In this document: one piece after another, positions 45,511 to 55,962 of the stretch
Position numbering within the stretch: the stretch's first letter is position 1
How the letters are laid out: every line of letters begins with the position of its first letter
Assembly (NCBI RefSeq): GCF_900183975.1
Contig: NZ_LT853882.1
Coordinates: 2,907,501-2,971,500 of the forward strand
Reading direction: 5' to 3'
Origin: Xanthomonas fragariae
GTDB taxonomy: Bacteria; Pseudomonadota; Gammaproteobacteria; Xanthomonadales; Xanthomonadaceae
DNA length: 64,000 bases
Notes under the pieces: generated by a model
Databases searched by the model: none
Told to the model about the DNA's origin: nothing
What the model saw: only the letters and a program-made list of their open reading frames with translations
Translations under genes and position numbers: made by a program

Positions 45511-47016
45511 TCATTGGCGTGCCTTGGCCTGCTTCAGCAACTTGCGGATGTTGAGGATGGCAATGACATCGCGACGGAACGCCGGCCAGATCGCCAACGC
45601 CAGCAAGCAGACCGCCGCCATCGCGGCCGCACCGACAGCCAGCTGCTGCCACAGCGGGCCACCGACGGTGATGGATGCGTAATACGCGCACACCCCCGCC
45701 ACGCCATACGCGGTCATCGCACGCACCGCATTGGTGAACAGTGCAACCACCGGTGCGTCGGAGATCTTGCCGACCCAGACCAGCGACAACGGCCAGGTCA
45801 CCAGCAGGCCGAACGAGTAGCCGATCGCCACGCCCATCGCGCCCCAGCGCGAGCCGACGAAGATGCAGCCGATCAGCACGATGCGGCTGACCAACGAGAA
45901 CAGCAGCTGCGCGCGCATCAGGCCCCTGGCAAGAAACACCCAGTAGGTCGCGTAGGACGCGGTCTGGAAAATACCGCCCAGCGTCAGCACCTGGAACAGG
46001 GGCACCGCCTCGCGCCACTGCTCGCCCAGCACCAGCACGATCAGCGGCATGGCCAACGCGCAGGCGAAGGCGAACAGCGCAACGATCAGATGCACCATCA
46101 CCGTCTGCCCGCGCAGCAGGAAGGCGCTGAAGCGTTCGCGGTCGTCCTGCAGCTGCGACAACACCGGCAACGCCACGCTGGTGGCCGGCGCGTTGATCTG
46201 ATTCAACGGCATCATCAACAGCTGAAACGCACGGTTGTACAGGCCCAGTGCGTCCGGGCCGGTGCGCCAGCCGATGATGACCTGGCCGACGTTGCGGCTG
46301 GCATAGCCCAGCAACTGCGCAGCCATCAGGTTCCAGCCGAAGCTCATGAAGTCGCGCATCGGCGCCGAGCGTTGGTACCCGCCCGGCAACCAGCGTGCAC
46401 AGCTCGCCGCGATGATGAAATTGACCACCGCCTGCACCACCTGCTGCACCACCAGCGCCCAATAGCCCCAGCCCAGCAAGGCGGCAGCGACGGCCGCGCC
46501 CAGGCCCAGCACCTGCGATCCCACATCGCTGAGCGCGACCTGGCCGAACCGCAGCCCGCGGCTCAGATGGGCGCGGTACTGCGTGGTCATGCCGTTGATC
46601 AAGAAGGTCACCGCCAGCGCCTGGGAGATCGTCACCAGCGCCGGTTCTTTATAGAAATTGGCGATCACATGGGCAGAGGCGTACACCACCACCGACAACG
46701 ACAAGCCGATGCCGCTGTTGATCCAGAACAGGTTGTCGCGTTGCTCGCGGCTGACATGCTTGGCCTGCACGGCAGCGGCAGACAGGCCGAAATCGCGCAG
46801 GATCTCGGCCGCACCGACAATCGCGGTGACCATCGCCATCAAGCCGTAGTCGTAAGGCGTCAGCAGGCGCGCCAGCAGAATGATGCCGCCGAACTGCACG
46901 ACCATCTTGGCCGACTGGCCGATCATGGTCACCGCTGCCCCACCGGCGGCGCGCGAACCGAGGCTGCGCTGTGGCGGCGGCGTGGGGGATTTCATCGTTG
47001 GGATCTCTGCGGTCAC
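45511..47016 (-). CDS. gumJ: GumJ, Wzx-type lipid-linked oligosaccharide flippase
   Basis: A 501-aa MOP-superfamily polysaccharide transporter with about twelve to fourteen hydrophobic helices. The N-terminus has [20 protein letters not shown] and [20 protein letters not shown], typical of Wzx/RfbX flippases. It moves the undecaprenyl-PP-pentasaccharide to the periplasmic face. The ATG at 47016 overlaps the gumI stop (ATGA); MKSPTPPPQ at 46995 is an alternative start. Confidence 0.95.
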   Translation of the reverse strand: MTAEIPTMKSPTPPPQRSLGSRAAGGAAVTMIGQSAKMVVQFGGIILLARLLTPYDYGLMAMVTAIVGAAEILRDFGLSAAAVQAKHVSREQRDNLFWINSGIGLSLSVVVYASAHVIANFYKEPALVTISQALAVTFLINGMTTQYRAHLSRGLRFGQVALSDVGSQVLGLGAAVAAALLGWGYWALVVQQVVQAVVNFIIAASCARWLPGGYQRSAPMRDFMSFGWNLMAAQLLGYASRNVGQVIIGWRTGPDALGLYNRAFQLLMMPLNQINAPATSVALPVLSQLQDDRERFSAFLLRGQTVMVHLIVALFAFACALAMPLIVLVLGEQWREAVPLFQVLTLGGIFQTASYATYWVFLARGLMRAQLLFSLVSRIVLIGCIFVGSRWGAMGVAIGYSFGLLVTWPLSLVWVGKISDAPVVALFTNAVRAMTAYGVAGVCAYYASITVGGPLWQQLAVGAAAMAAVCLLALAIWPAFRRDVIAILNIRKLLKQAKARQ

Positions 47017-48062
47017 AGCGCGGCGTCTCCATCCTTGCCGAGCGCTTCCAGGTAGGTGCGGTAGTGCAGCTGTCCGATCCGTGGCCAGTCACGTTGCGAG
47101 AGATCCGGCGCCGGGCCGCGCGGCGCGGCACGCACCTGGTCCAACATGCCGGTCAGCAGCGCCGCATCGAATTCGCCTTCATAGAGAAACACCCAGCCCG
47201 GCCCCACTTCTTCGGCAATCGCCGCATTGGATTCGCTCCACGGTGCCAGCACCGGGCGCGCCAGCGACAACGCCAGCAACAAGGTGCCGGAGTTGTGCAT
47301 CTGCCGGTACGGCAGCACCACCAGCTCGGCCTCGCTGACTTCGCGTGCCAGCACCGGTTCTTCGACATAGGCCAGCAAGGCGCTCACACGCGGATCCTGC
47401 GCGCAGGCCTCTTCCACCAGGCTACGCATCTGCGGCGTGGCCGGGTTGCCGACGATACGCAGCTTCAGGCGCGGATCGTCGACCTGACGCATCACCTCCA
47501 GCAGCGTTTCCACGCCCTTGTACGGGCGGATCAGGCCGAAATGCAGCAGCCGCCCCGGAACCGGCGTGCCTTGCGGCATCTTTGCAAACCACTCGCGATA
47601 ATGGCCGTGCAGGATGGTGTCGGTGAATGGCGGTCGCGGTGGCGTGGTCGCGTTGATGCGGATCCAGCGACGCGTCAGCCGGTCGATCCAGCGCAACAGG
47701 CCGCGCTCGCGCCAGCCGCGATCCTCGTGCGGTACCAAGTTGTGCAAGGTGCGCACCACCGGCGTGCCGGTCAGCTGCAGCTTGAGCAGCAACAGCGCTG
47801 CACACATCTGCTTGGCCAGGGTGCCGACCGCGCTGGGATGGCGCAGCAGATATTCCGGCCAATGCAGATGCAGCACGTCGTAGCGCGACAACAGCGCATC
47901 GCGCATCGAAAAGAAGCGCGGCTGCACTGCAGCGGGCAGCGATGCGTAAAGCTGAGTCAGATACGGATTGGTGCTGGCATTGGGCTTCTCGGTGGAGAAC
48001 AGCACGGTGACCTGCGGCTGCGCGGACGCAAGCGCAGTCGTTGCCGATGCAGGCGCGCTCAT
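47013..48062 (-). CDS. gumI: GumI, beta-1,4-mannosyltransferase
   Basis: A 349-aa GT94 enzyme adding the terminal mannose from GDP-Man to the glucuronate of the side chain. The N-terminal region starts MSAPASATTALAS and later VLHLHWPEYLLRHPS. The C-terminal donor half has LLHFGLIRPYKGVETLLEVM and LVVLPYRQMHNSGTLLLALSLARPV, a GT-B arrangement. The start overlaps the gumH stop by 4 bp. Confidence 0.95.
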   Translation of the reverse strand: MSAPASATTALASAQPQVTVLFSTEKPNASTNPYLTQLYASLPAAVQPRFFSMRDALLSRYDVLHLHWPEYLLRHPSAVGTLAKQMCAALLLLKLQLTGTPVVRTLHNLVPHEDRGWRERGLLRWIDRLTRRWIRINATTPPRPPFTDTILHGHYREWFAKMPQGTPVPGRLLHFGLIRPYKGVETLLEVMRQVDDPRLKLRIVGNPATPQMRSLVEEACAQDPRVSALLAYVEEPVLAREVSEAELVVLPYRQMHNSGTLLLALSLARPVLAPWSESNAAIAEEVGPGWVFLYEGEFDAALLTGMLDQVRAAPRGPAPDLSQRDWPRIGQLHYRTYLEALGKDGDAAL

Positions 48063-49201
48063 CGCACTGCCTCCCGAGTACGGCGGGTGCCCAACGCGGT
48101 GTGGTACTCGTCGATGTAACGCCCGACCACATGCTTCCAGTCGTAGCGGCTCACGTACGCCATCGACGCTGCACGACGCGTATCGAAATCGGCATCCGCT
48201 TGCAGCGCCAGCGCCTGCACCTGATCTGCGGCCGCATCGATCCGGTCGCGGTTGACGATCACGCCCTGCCCCGATTCGCTGGCAAGACGCACGAACGGCG
48301 GGATGTCGCTGAGGATCGGAATCAGGCCGGCACTCATCGCCTCGACCGCAGCGATGCCAAAGCCTTCATGGCGCGACAGGCAGACAAAGAACTGCGCCTG
48401 CTGCATCAGGCTGCGCAACTGCTCCTGCGACGGCGACATGCTGAGCTGCACCTTGTCCTGCAAGCCCCGCTCGGCGATCGCCTTGCGCAGGTCGGCCTCG
48501 TTCAAATCGTATTCGCGCCCCGCGATGATCAAGCGCCACTGCGGGTCGCGCTGCAGTACCGCCTGCAGCAGCTCCAGGGTTTCGATCAGGCCCTTGTTCA
48601 CCGACCAGCGGCCGAAATACATCATGGTCCGCCCCGGCGTCGCTGCACCCTGCCCTGCGTATTTCTCCACGTCCACGCCGTTTTCGATCACCCGCAAACG
48701 CGCCGGCGACACCACCTTGGCGAACAGCTCGCCGTCGTTCTCGCTGGTGGCGATCACCCGCGCATACGCCAATGCCGAGGTGCGGGTGAGCGTCTGAAAC
48801 CATAGCTGCTTCATCCGCGAGGCATACGCCGTGTGGAAGAAGCCGCCGTGGGTGGACACCACCATCGGCTTGCCATGCAGCGGCCTGGTCAGCGCCAGAT
48901 AGTCGTAGAAAAAATCGATGCCGTGCAGGTGCACCAGATCGGCCGAGCGGATTGCGCTCAGCACGGACGGCGCCAACGGATAACGCGATGAGCCGCGATA
49001 ACCGATGCGTCGGATCGGCAAGCCCTGATACGTCTCCTGCTGCGCAAGTTGCGCGCTCGGATCGGTAAACACCCGATCCAGGGTCACGACCTCTACCGTA
49101 TCGGCACTGGTGGCCTGGTGTTGCCGGGCCACATTGAGAACGACTTCCTCCATGCCTCCGATCGAAGGATGGAATTGGCGGACGACATGCACCACTTTCA
49201 T
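48059..49201 (-). CDS. gumH: GumH, alpha-1,3-mannosyltransferase
   Basis: A 380-aa GT4 glycosyltransferase transferring the first mannose from GDP-Man to the cellobiose-PP-lipid. MKVVHVVRQFHPSIGGMEEV is chosen as the start because it gives the known GumH length; the frame extends 11 codons further. The donor-site motif is EGFGIAAVEAMSAGLIPILSD, with the E-x7-E glutamates, and MMYFGRWSVNKGLIETLEL forms the nucleotide-binding loop. Confidence 0.96.
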   Translation of the reverse strand: MKVVHVVRQFHPSIGGMEEVVLNVARQHQATSADTVEVVTLDRVFTDPSAQLAQQETYQGLPIRRIGYRGSSRYPLAPSVLSAIRSADLVHLHGIDFFYDYLALTRPLHGKPMVVSTHGGFFHTAYASRMKQLWFQTLTRTSALAYARVIATSENDGELFAKVVSPARLRVIENGVDVEKYAGQGAATPGRTMMYFGRWSVNKGLIETLELLQAVLQRDPQWRLIIAGREYDLNEADLRKAIAERGLQDKVQLSMSPSQEQLRSLMQQAQFFVCLSRHEGFGIAAVEAMSAGLIPILSDIPPFVRLASESGQGVIVNRDRIDAAADQVQALALQADADFDTRRAASMAYVSRYDWKHVVGRYIDEYHTALGTRRTREAVR

Positions 49202-49268
49202 TACGCCAATCTCCTGTGCCAGCGACGCAGACACATCTGCATGCTCGGCTGATCATTCTGGAAGCTCG

Positions 49269-50357
49269 TCATTTACGTTTCAATCCCAACATCCACGGCG
49301 CAACGCGCACCAACACCGCGCGCATCGGCACACTGACAGCGACAGCGAACGCGCTCAGGCCCATCGCCCAGGCCGGTGTGCCGATCAGGCTGCGTGCGAT
49401 CACACCCGTTCGTGCCACCACACTGGTAAGCACCAGGAACACCAATGTGTGCGTGCACAGGATCAGCAAGGTATTGCCACCGATCCACTGCAGCCAACGC
49501 CACTGTCGAACGAAATACGCCACGCACAAGGTCATCGCGGTGCCCAGCAGGCTGACCAGCAGGAACACCGCAGCGGAATGCCCGAACTGCAGATTGTTCA
49601 CATCCACTTGCACGTTCCATCCGGCCAGCCACCACCACGCTGCCGCCAGCACCGGCAGTGCCAACGCCCACACCGAGGCGCCAAGCGCGCGCAGTGCATC
49701 GGCATAACGCGACAGCCATCCGCCCACGGCGATGAAGAACAGCGCCACAGGCAATACATCCAGCGCCAACGGAAGCCGCAGGTGCAACGACGGAAACCAG
49801 CCTGCCCATGCCAACGCGAGTAACAGGCTTGCTGCCGCCAGGGCCGCCGTCGTCAGGCGCGTGCGCAAGGCGATATAGGCCAGCGTGGTGACGAACAAGG
49901 CCGGCAGGAACCACAACGCCGGAAGCACGTACAGACGCGTGCCGTTGGCCCAGAACAGGCCGACAAACGGATCCCACCACGGCAGCACATGCGATGGATG
50001 CGCCGCGCGGCTGGTCACTCCCATCAGCAACCAGCAGGCGTAGGCCACCAGGAAAAACGCGACATAGGGAACCAGCAACGTGCGCGCCAACTTCGCGATC
50101 GTTGACACCGTCATTGCGCGGTGGCCGAAGCGCTCGCCCACCCAGCCGGACAGCACGAAAAACAGCGGCACATGAAAACTGTAGGCAAACAACTTGTAGG
50201 CGGCCGGCATGCCGTTGGCATGCCCCAAAACCACCAGGACGATCGCCAGCGCCTTTGCTGCATCGATCTGCCAATCGCGGGCCAATGCAGGCGCCGGCGC
50301 GGCCTTGGCACCCAGGCCGTCGTGCCTGGCCGCGTTGGAATACGGTGCGGTGGTCAT
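49269..50357 (-). CDS. gumG: GumG, xanthan outer-mannose acetyltransferase
   Basis: A 362-aa acyltransferase-3 family membrane protein with about ten helices. It O-acetylates the external mannose using acetyl-CoA. Motifs: WQIDAAKALAIVLVVLGHANG, AYSFHVPLFFVLSGW (family HxxFFxxSG), ALWFLPALFV and NTLLILCTHTLVFLV. Start chosen at MTTAPYSNAAR (50357), 13 bp after the gumF stop. It is clearly paralogous to gumF next to it. Confidence 0.95.
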   Translation of the reverse strand: MTTAPYSNAARHDGLGAKAAPAPALARDWQIDAAKALAIVLVVLGHANGMPAAYKLFAYSFHVPLFFVLSGWVGERFGHRAMTVSTIAKLARTLLVPYVAFFLVAYACWLLMGVTSRAAHPSHVLPWWDPFVGLFWANGTRLYVLPALWFLPALFVTTLAYIALRTRLTTAALAAASLLLALAWAGWFPSLHLRLPLALDVLPVALFFIAVGGWLSRYADALRALGASVWALALPVLAAAWWWLAGWNVQVDVNNLQFGHSAAVFLLVSLLGTAMTLCVAYFVRQWRWLQWIGGNTLLILCTHTLVFLVLTSVVARTGVIARSLIGTPAWAMGLSAFAVAVSVPMRAVLVRVAPWMLGLKRK

Positions 50358-50370
50358 GGCGCAGCGCCGC

Positions 50371-51462
50371 TCATGCCGCCACCGGGCGGGCACCCAGGGT
50401 CCACGGCGCAAAACGCATCAGCAACCAGAGCAGCGGCACGCACGCCAGCAGCGCAAACACCGTCACGAACACTGCCCAGCCCAGGCCCGGACGCGAGGCA
50501 GCGAATCCGCCGGCCAGCGCCGCGACACCGGAGAGCACGAAGAACACCAGCATATGGGTGCACAGGATCAGCAAGGTATTGCGGCCGATCCACTGTATCC
50601 AGGCCCAGCCCTGCACCAACCGTGCGGCACAGATCACCATCAGTGAGCCGAGTACTGCGCTGACCACAAACCCGGCGTGGTTGCGGCCGAACTCCAGCAT
50701 GTTGACGTCGATGCGGCCATTACGACCGGCCAGCCAGGCCACCGGCAGCACGAGCAGCACCGTCGCCAGCGCGCTGACCGGCAAGGAGCTCGGCAGACGT
50801 GCGGAAACGTGGATCAGCAAGGCGCCCAGCGCGTAGAAGCACAGCGACACCGGTAGAACGTCCAGGCCGAAAAAAAGCCGTACCTGCTGGCCCGGAAACC
50901 AGCGCATCCAGCACCAAGCCAGAATCAACGACGCCACCGCGATCACCACCGGCGACAGCCAGCGGCGCAGTACCACGTAGCTCAGCACCGTCACCAGCAT
51001 CACCGGCAGGAACCACAGCGGGGGCTGCACATACAGATCGGGGCCGATGCCGGTGAACATCGCCACGATCGGCTCCCACCACGGATGGCTGCCCCAGCGC
51101 GCCGCCTTCTCGCCGATATTGCGCGTCAGCAACCAGTACGCGTAACCGAGCAGATAAAACGTCACATACGGCAGCAACAGGCTGCGTGCCTGCTTGCTGA
51201 TGGTCTGCGGCAAGCCGGTGGTCCGCGACGCATAGCCAGCCGCCAGCCAGCCGGACACCATGAAAAACAGCGGTACATGAAAGCTGTAGGCAAACAACGT
51301 CATCGCATGCGGCACGCCCCTGGCGTGGCAGAACACCACCAACAGAATCGCCAGGGCTTTGGTGGCATCGATACGCGGGTCGCGGCTGCGCCCGCCGGTG
51401 GCAACGTACGCACCGACGACCGGTGCAACCGGCTGCGGTGCTTGCGTTGCCGCCACACTCAT
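50371..51462 (-). CDS. gumF: GumF, xanthan inner-mannose acetyltransferase
   Basis: A 363-aa acyltransferase-3 family membrane protein acetylating the internal mannose. Motifs run in parallel with GumG: PRIDATKALAILLVVFCHARG, AYSFHVPLFFMVSGWL, PLWFLPVMLV and NTLLILCTHMLVFFV. The ATG at 51462 overlaps the gumE stop (ATGA); the longer in-frame ORF to 51921 is an antisense-type shadow of gumE coding. Confidence 0.95.
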   Translation of the reverse strand: MSVAATQAPQPVAPVVGAYVATGGRSRDPRIDATKALAILLVVFCHARGVPHAMTLFAYSFHVPLFFMVSGWLAAGYASRTTGLPQTISKQARSLLLPYVTFYLLGYAYWLLTRNIGEKAARWGSHPWWEPIVAMFTGIGPDLYVQPPLWFLPVMLVTVLSYVVLRRWLSPVVIAVASLILAWCWMRWFPGQQVRLFFGLDVLPVSLCFYALGALLIHVSARLPSSLPVSALATVLLVLPVAWLAGRNGRIDVNMLEFGRNHAGFVVSAVLGSLMVICAARLVQGWAWIQWIGRNTLLILCTHMLVFFVLSGVAALAGGFAASRPGLGWAVFVTVFALLACVPLLWLLMRFAPWTLGARPVAA

Positions 51463-52757
51463 CGCATGCCTCCCGCGGGCAGTGGCAATCGCGCATCCTC
51501 GTCGGCCGGATCCTGTCTGGGCAGCTGCGCAGCGCTGGCAGCAGACCAGGTCGGCCGCATGTGCCACAGGCAGCCGCACACGAACCACCACAATGCCGAC
51601 GTCTTGATCGAGAAGTAGCCGTTGGACACCAGCAGGCTCAGCGCGAATGCAAAGATTGCCAGGTTCTTGAACAACTGCCCTTCCTTGCTCGGCATCAACA
51701 ACAGGAACGAATACGACAGCAGGAAGGCGAGTACGCCGACGATCGACTGCGATGCGATGAAGTAGGCAATACCGCTGTCGAAGTAACGGTACGCCTGCGC
51801 AAAATCCAGGCCCATCCACGAGTTGAAGGACAGGTTGTTCATCGAATTGACGGTGAAGAAGATCCGGCCCATCGTGTTGTCCTGATAGGCCGTGATCCCG
51901 GTGATCCACACCAGCAACCACGCCGTCATGATCACGAGCAGAAAGACCAGGAACGCCAGCCGTTGATCCAGGCGTTTCAACAGCGGCGACAGCAGCACCA
52001 TCAGCACGCAGGTACCCGCCGCAAGTCGTCCGTCGGAGGCCACGACCATGAAACCGATCAAACCGACCGACAGGATCAGCATCGAGGGCCGCATCCAGCG
52101 CCAGAACACCAGCACGATCGCGGTAAAGAAGCAGATGTAGTTACCCATCGTCACCGGCTCGATGAACATCGAGGAGGCGCGGGGAAGATTGGAGCCTGGC
52201 AGGAAGTTACGCTCGCCCGGTCGCGTGGCGCTGACGAACAGGTTGCTGTCTTCGTTCCAGAACCCTTCCGCGCTCATGCCGCGCGCGTTGACGAAGAAGC
52301 TCTTCGGGTTGACCAGATCGCCATACGCGCTGGGCATCGCCAGTTCGAACGCGGCAACCAACGACACGATGATGGTCATGCGAATGAACAGCTTTGGCAG
52401 CGAGCCGGTGTAGGCCGAACCTAATACGACGAAAGCGAACACTACAAGCGCATCGCGAAAAAACTTTGGGTCGATCTGCCAGTTCATCAAAAAGCGCACG
52501 AACATCAACGTAACAATCAGCCCCAAGCCACTGATGACCAATGCGATGCGCTTGCGGCTCATTGAACCCAGACCGAGCACAAAACAGGCCGCGTAGACTA
52601 TGAACTCAACCGCATAGGTGATCACCGGGCGCACTGCGAACACGTTCGCGTTGATCAAGGCCAGCACCAGATTGTAACCGACGCCGACCAACAGCGTGAA
52701 CTCGATCAACAAGTTGTGCCAGCGGACGCGGGTCTCATCGCTCATTCGGATCAGCAT
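51459..52757 (-). CDS. gumE: GumE, Wzy-like xanthan polymerase
   Basis: A 432-aa integral membrane protein with about twelve hydrophobic segments and a large periplasmic loop (ARGMSAEGFWNEDSNLF region), as in Wzy/O-antigen ligase-like polymerases. It joins pentasaccharide repeats at the periplasmic face. It starts MLIRMSDETRVRWHNLLIEF and lies 82 bp downstream of gumD. No catalytic residues are assigned. Confidence 0.94.
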   Translation of the reverse strand: MLIRMSDETRVRWHNLLIEFTLLVGVGYNLVLALINANVFAVRPVITYAVEFIVYAACFVLGLGSMSRKRIALVISGLGLIVTLMFVRFLMNWQIDPKFFRDALVVFAFVVLGSAYTGSLPKLFIRMTIIVSLVAAFELAMPSAYGDLVNPKSFFVNARGMSAEGFWNEDSNLFVSATRPGERNFLPGSNLPRASSMFIEPVTMGNYICFFTAIVLVFWRWMRPSMLILSVGLIGFMVVASDGRLAAGTCVLMVLLSPLLKRLDQRLAFLVFLLVIMTAWLLVWITGITAYQDNTMGRIFFTVNSMNNLSFNSWMGLDFAQAYRYFDSGIAYFIASQSIVGVLAFLLSYSFLLLMPSKEGQLFKNLAIFAFALSLLVSNGYFSIKTSALWWFVCGCLWHMRPTWSAASAAQLPRQDPADEDARLPLPAGGMR

Positions 52758-52839
52758 GCAGACGCCTGCTCGGAAAGAGCGGCTGCGATGCAGCCGCCCG
52801 CGGCGCTATACGCGCCAGGTCCCATACTCCCCGCCGCCA

Positions 52840-54294
52840 TCAGTACGCGGTCTTCTGTCCGAACACACGCACTGCAGTAAGCACGATGATGCGGATATCC
52901 AGCCACAGTGACCAACGACGGATGTAGTCGAGGTCATACTGAATGCGCTTCTTCATCGTGCGCAGATCCGGGGTTTCGCCGCGGAAGCCGTTCACCTGTG
53001 CCCAGCCTGTGATGCCCGGCTTGACGTAGTGGCGCTGCATGTAGTGATTAATCAACTTTTCGTAGTGTGTGTTGTGCTGCGCGGCATGCGGACGCGGACC
53101 TACGATCGACATGCTGCCACCGAGCACGTTGAAGATTTGCGGCAACTCATCCAAGCTGCTGCGGCGCAGAAACGCACCGAAACGGGTAATGCGAGTGTCG
53201 TTTTTGGTCGCCTGCTGGATGGTTATGCCATGGTCGTCATGCACGCGCATTGAGCGGAATTTGTACATATAGAACTCGCGACCGCCCAGGCCGTGGCGGC
53301 GCTGGCGGAAGAACACCGGACCCGGCGAGCTCATTTTGACGCCGACTGCAATCGCAGCCATTAGCGGCCACAAGCTCATCAGGGCGATCACGGCCAGGAT
53401 CTTATCCTGCAACGCCTTGGCAACCATGAAGTAGTTGTCGCGATCCACGCCGCCCTGGCGCAGGTTGATTACCGGAACGTTGCCGATTTGCTCGCCGGAC
53501 TGGTTCAACAAACCGAAGTCGAATAGATCAGGCACCAGCTTTACGTTGATCGGATAACGATCCAGACGCTGCAGCAGCTGCTTGATGTGATCGCGCTCGC
53601 CCAGCGGCAGCGAGATCCAGACCTGCTCGACCTGATTGTCCTTCAGATATTCGATCAACGCGTCCGGGTCGCCCAGGCATGGCAGGGAATGACGCTGTTC
53701 GGTCATGGCGATGTCGTACGGCGTACGGAAATAGCCGACCAGATTCATACCGACCCAAGGATTGCGGCTCAGGTAATGATTGATCTTCATCACCGGGTGG
53801 CGCAGACCGATCACCACCACCCGCTGGACGTCCACACCTTGGGTACGCAGATGATTCAAGAAGCCGCGCAACAAGGTGCGCGCCGCCACCAGCGAAACCA
53901 AGCCGCCGACGAACCACAGGCCGATCCATCCACGCGACACCTGCTCGCCCACCTGCACGATCAGTGCGTGCACCGCGAATAGCGCAAACACACCGCCAAA
54001 TGCCCCACCCAGCACCATCAGCTCGCTCAGCAGGCCACGACCGCGCCAGCTTCGATAGAGCGGGAACAGGGCAAAGCAGATCACCGAATACAACAGGGTG
54101 GTGGCGATCGCGACCCGATAGGGTGCCGCCGGCACCCAGGAGCCAAAGACGATGCGATATGCCACCAGACCGGAGACCACGACCATGGTAAGGTCGAAGA
54201 CACGCAAAACCAAGTCAGCTGCAGCCGAATATTTGGACAACAATCGAGGAGAGGATGTCGTGTAAGTCGCGCTACTCAAGTCTGCCAAAAGCAT
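52840..54294 (-). CDS. gumD: GumD, undecaprenyl-phosphate glucose-1-phosphate transferase
   Basis: A 484-aa initiating transferase (WcaJ/PssY group). An N-terminal five-helix membrane region with a CoA-binding-like domain (QRVVVIGLRHPVMK) precedes the catalytic bacterial sugar transferase domain: RRHGLGGREFYMYKFRSMRV, RFGAFLRRSSLDELPQIFNV, GSMSIVGPRPHA and PGITGWAQVNGFRGET. It transfers Glc-1-P from UDP-Glc to undecaprenyl phosphate. The start MLLADLSSATYTTS gives the known length. 243 bp separate it from gumC, including small hairpins such as CCTTC-AAAC-GAAGG near 54450. Confidence 0.97.
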   Translation of the reverse strand: MLLADLSSATYTTSSPRLLSKYSAAADLVLRVFDLTMVVVSGLVAYRIVFGSWVPAAPYRVAIATTLLYSVICFALFPLYRSWRGRGLLSELMVLGGAFGGVFALFAVHALIVQVGEQVSRGWIGLWFVGGLVSLVAARTLLRGFLNHLRTQGVDVQRVVVIGLRHPVMKINHYLSRNPWVGMNLVGYFRTPYDIAMTEQRHSLPCLGDPDALIEYLKDNQVEQVWISLPLGERDHIKQLLQRLDRYPINVKLVPDLFDFGLLNQSGEQIGNVPVINLRQGGVDRDNYFMVAKALQDKILAVIALMSLWPLMAAIAVGVKMSSPGPVFFRQRRHGLGGREFYMYKFRSMRVHDDHGITIQQATKNDTRITRFGAFLRRSSLDELPQIFNVLGGSMSIVGPRPHAAQHNTHYEKLINHYMQRHYVKPGITGWAQVNGFRGETPDLRTMKKRIQYDLDYIRRWSLWLDIRIIVLTAVRVFGQKTAY

Positions 54295-54537
54295 GGGGAT
54301 GTCCTCCAAACTCGATACGGCGCATGCGGGGAAACATACGAGTCGCACGCGAGCTTTTAATCATCTCCGTCGAGCAATCACCGCGGTAATGCCTACCGAC
54401 CCCAGATCACTCGACAGCCCTTTGTTTCAACAGAGACAAACCTTCAAACGAAGGAGCCCGAAACATACGGGATCCCACCTTTTCCACGCTGAATCAGTTG
54501 TCACTTCAATTAACCATCGTTTTGCAACATCACGATG

Positions 54538-55962
54538 TCAGTTCAGCCGTGTCTCCGGCCCATTGCCGCGCAAGAAGTACCGCACGAGGGCCACAGCCAC
54601 GCCCAGAAATATGCCAAAGATGAGTCCTAAAGCGAGGTTCAATGTGAGTTTCGGCGAAGTCTTCGACGTAGGCACGTCTGCGGTATCGACAATGGTCACG
54701 TTGTTGACGCCAACGTTGCTGGCAACACCGATCTCTTTGTAGCGCTGCAAGAGCGCATCGTAGAGCTGGCGGTTGGTATCGACGTCGCGCTTAAGCATGT
54801 TGTAACGGATGCTGCGGCCCTGCAGATCCAGCTCGTTGTTACGCAAACCTGCAATGCGCTGGTTAAGCAGTTCTTCCTGATGAACCGACGCTTCATAAGT
54901 CGCCTTCAACGACTGACGGATGTTAATCACCTCACCATTGATCTGACGACGCGACTCTTCGATCTGCGCATTGAGGCGCTGCATTTCCGGGTAGTCAGGC
55001 TTGAAGGTCGACAGCTTCTGCTGATATTCGGTCGTCAGGCGGATCTGCTCGGCACGCAAGCTCTGGATCAGCGGATTGCTGAGCACCTGCGGCAGCGACA
55101 TGGCATCGCCGCTCGCGGCCTGACGCCAGGAGGCCTCAGTCTTGATACGAGCGTCCTGCGCCGATGCCAGCAGCGCGTTGAGATCGGTCAGATTCTGTGC
55201 GGGCAGCGACGGCTTGTCGTCGCCCACCGACACGATCTGCTCATCGGTCGAATACGAGACCAGATCCTTCTCCGAGTCTTCCACCTTGGCGCGCAGCTGC
55301 TCCAAACGTTCGGACAGGAACTGGCTCGCGAACGAAGACGCCTTTATGCGGCGCTCCTGCGTGCTGACGATGAACACCTTGGGATAGGTATTGGCGATCT
55401 TGGCTGCTAGCACCGGGTCCGACGAATCGTAATTGACGTAGACCAGACGCGAATTGAGGATCGGCTCGACCACCAGGCCGGCCAGCAAGGTGTCGGTCAA
55501 GCTGCGCTCGACGATCGCCCGACGCGAATCAATCGATTTGCCGGCTTCCGGGTTTTTGGCAGCCGCCTTTTCCAATGCTTTGGCGACCTGCTCCTTGAAC
55601 GCAGGCTCCTGATCGAGCTTAGCTTCGCGGATCACTGCACGCGCCAGCGAACGGCTCTGCAGCAACTGGTATTGGGTCTGATAGAAATCGCGATCCTGCG
55701 GCGACTCCACCGGCATCAGGTTGTCGACATTCACCACGTTGAGCGAGTCTCGCTCGATCTGCAGCGTGCTGGTCGCACGATACTTCTCGGGCATCAGAAA
55801 GGTGATGCCAAGGGCAAGCAACACTGCGCCAACGGTGATCAGGACGATCAGCCAACACTGCGACACCAGCGCGCGCCAGTAGTCGATCAGACCCACATCC
55901 GCCAGCTCGAGATGCCCGTGGCGATGAGACGAAGAGGAACGATTGTCGGAATTCATGCTCAT
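54538..55962 (-). CDS. gumC: GumC, polysaccharide co-polymerase (PCP, Wzc-like without kinase)
   Basis: 474 aa from the ATG at 55962, which overlaps the gumB stop (ATGA); MNSDN at 55956 is the next option. Two membrane segments bracket a long periplasmic coiled-coil: TM1 near CWLIVLITVGAVLLALGITF and TM2 near LALGLIFGIFLGVAVALV. Wzz-like sequence MPEKYRATSTLQIERDS follows TM1, and PTSKTSPKLTLNL precedes TM2. There are no Walker motifs, so no autokinase. It controls chain length and bridges to GumB. Confidence 0.96.
   Translation of the reverse strand: MSMNSDNRSSSSHRHGHLELADVGLIDYWRALVSQCWLIVLITVGAVLLALGITFLMPEKYRATSTLQIERDSLNVVNVDNLMPVESPQDRDFYQTQYQLLQSRSLARAVIREAKLDQEPAFKEQVAKALEKAAAKNPEAGKSIDSRRAIVERSLTDTLLAGLVVEPILNSRLVYVNYDSSDPVLAAKIANTYPKVFIVSTQERRIKASSFASQFLSERLEQLRAKVEDSEKDLVSYSTDEQIVSVGDDKPSLPAQNLTDLNALLASAQDARIKTEASWRQAASGDAMSLPQVLSNPLIQSLRAEQIRLTTEYQQKLSTFKPDYPEMQRLNAQIEESRRQINGEVINIRQSLKATYEASVHQEELLNQRIAGLRNNELDLQGRSIRYNMLKRDVDTNRQLYDALLQRYKEIGVASNVGVNNVTIVDTADVPTSKTSPKLTLNLALGLIFGIFLGVAVALVRYFLRGNGPETRLN

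Noticed and set aside
43524-47055. Two long plus-strand open frames (676 and 530 aa)
   Set aside because: They run antisense to gumL/gumK and gumJ respectively, which are well-supported genes; composition is His/Gln/Arg-rich as expected for shadows.
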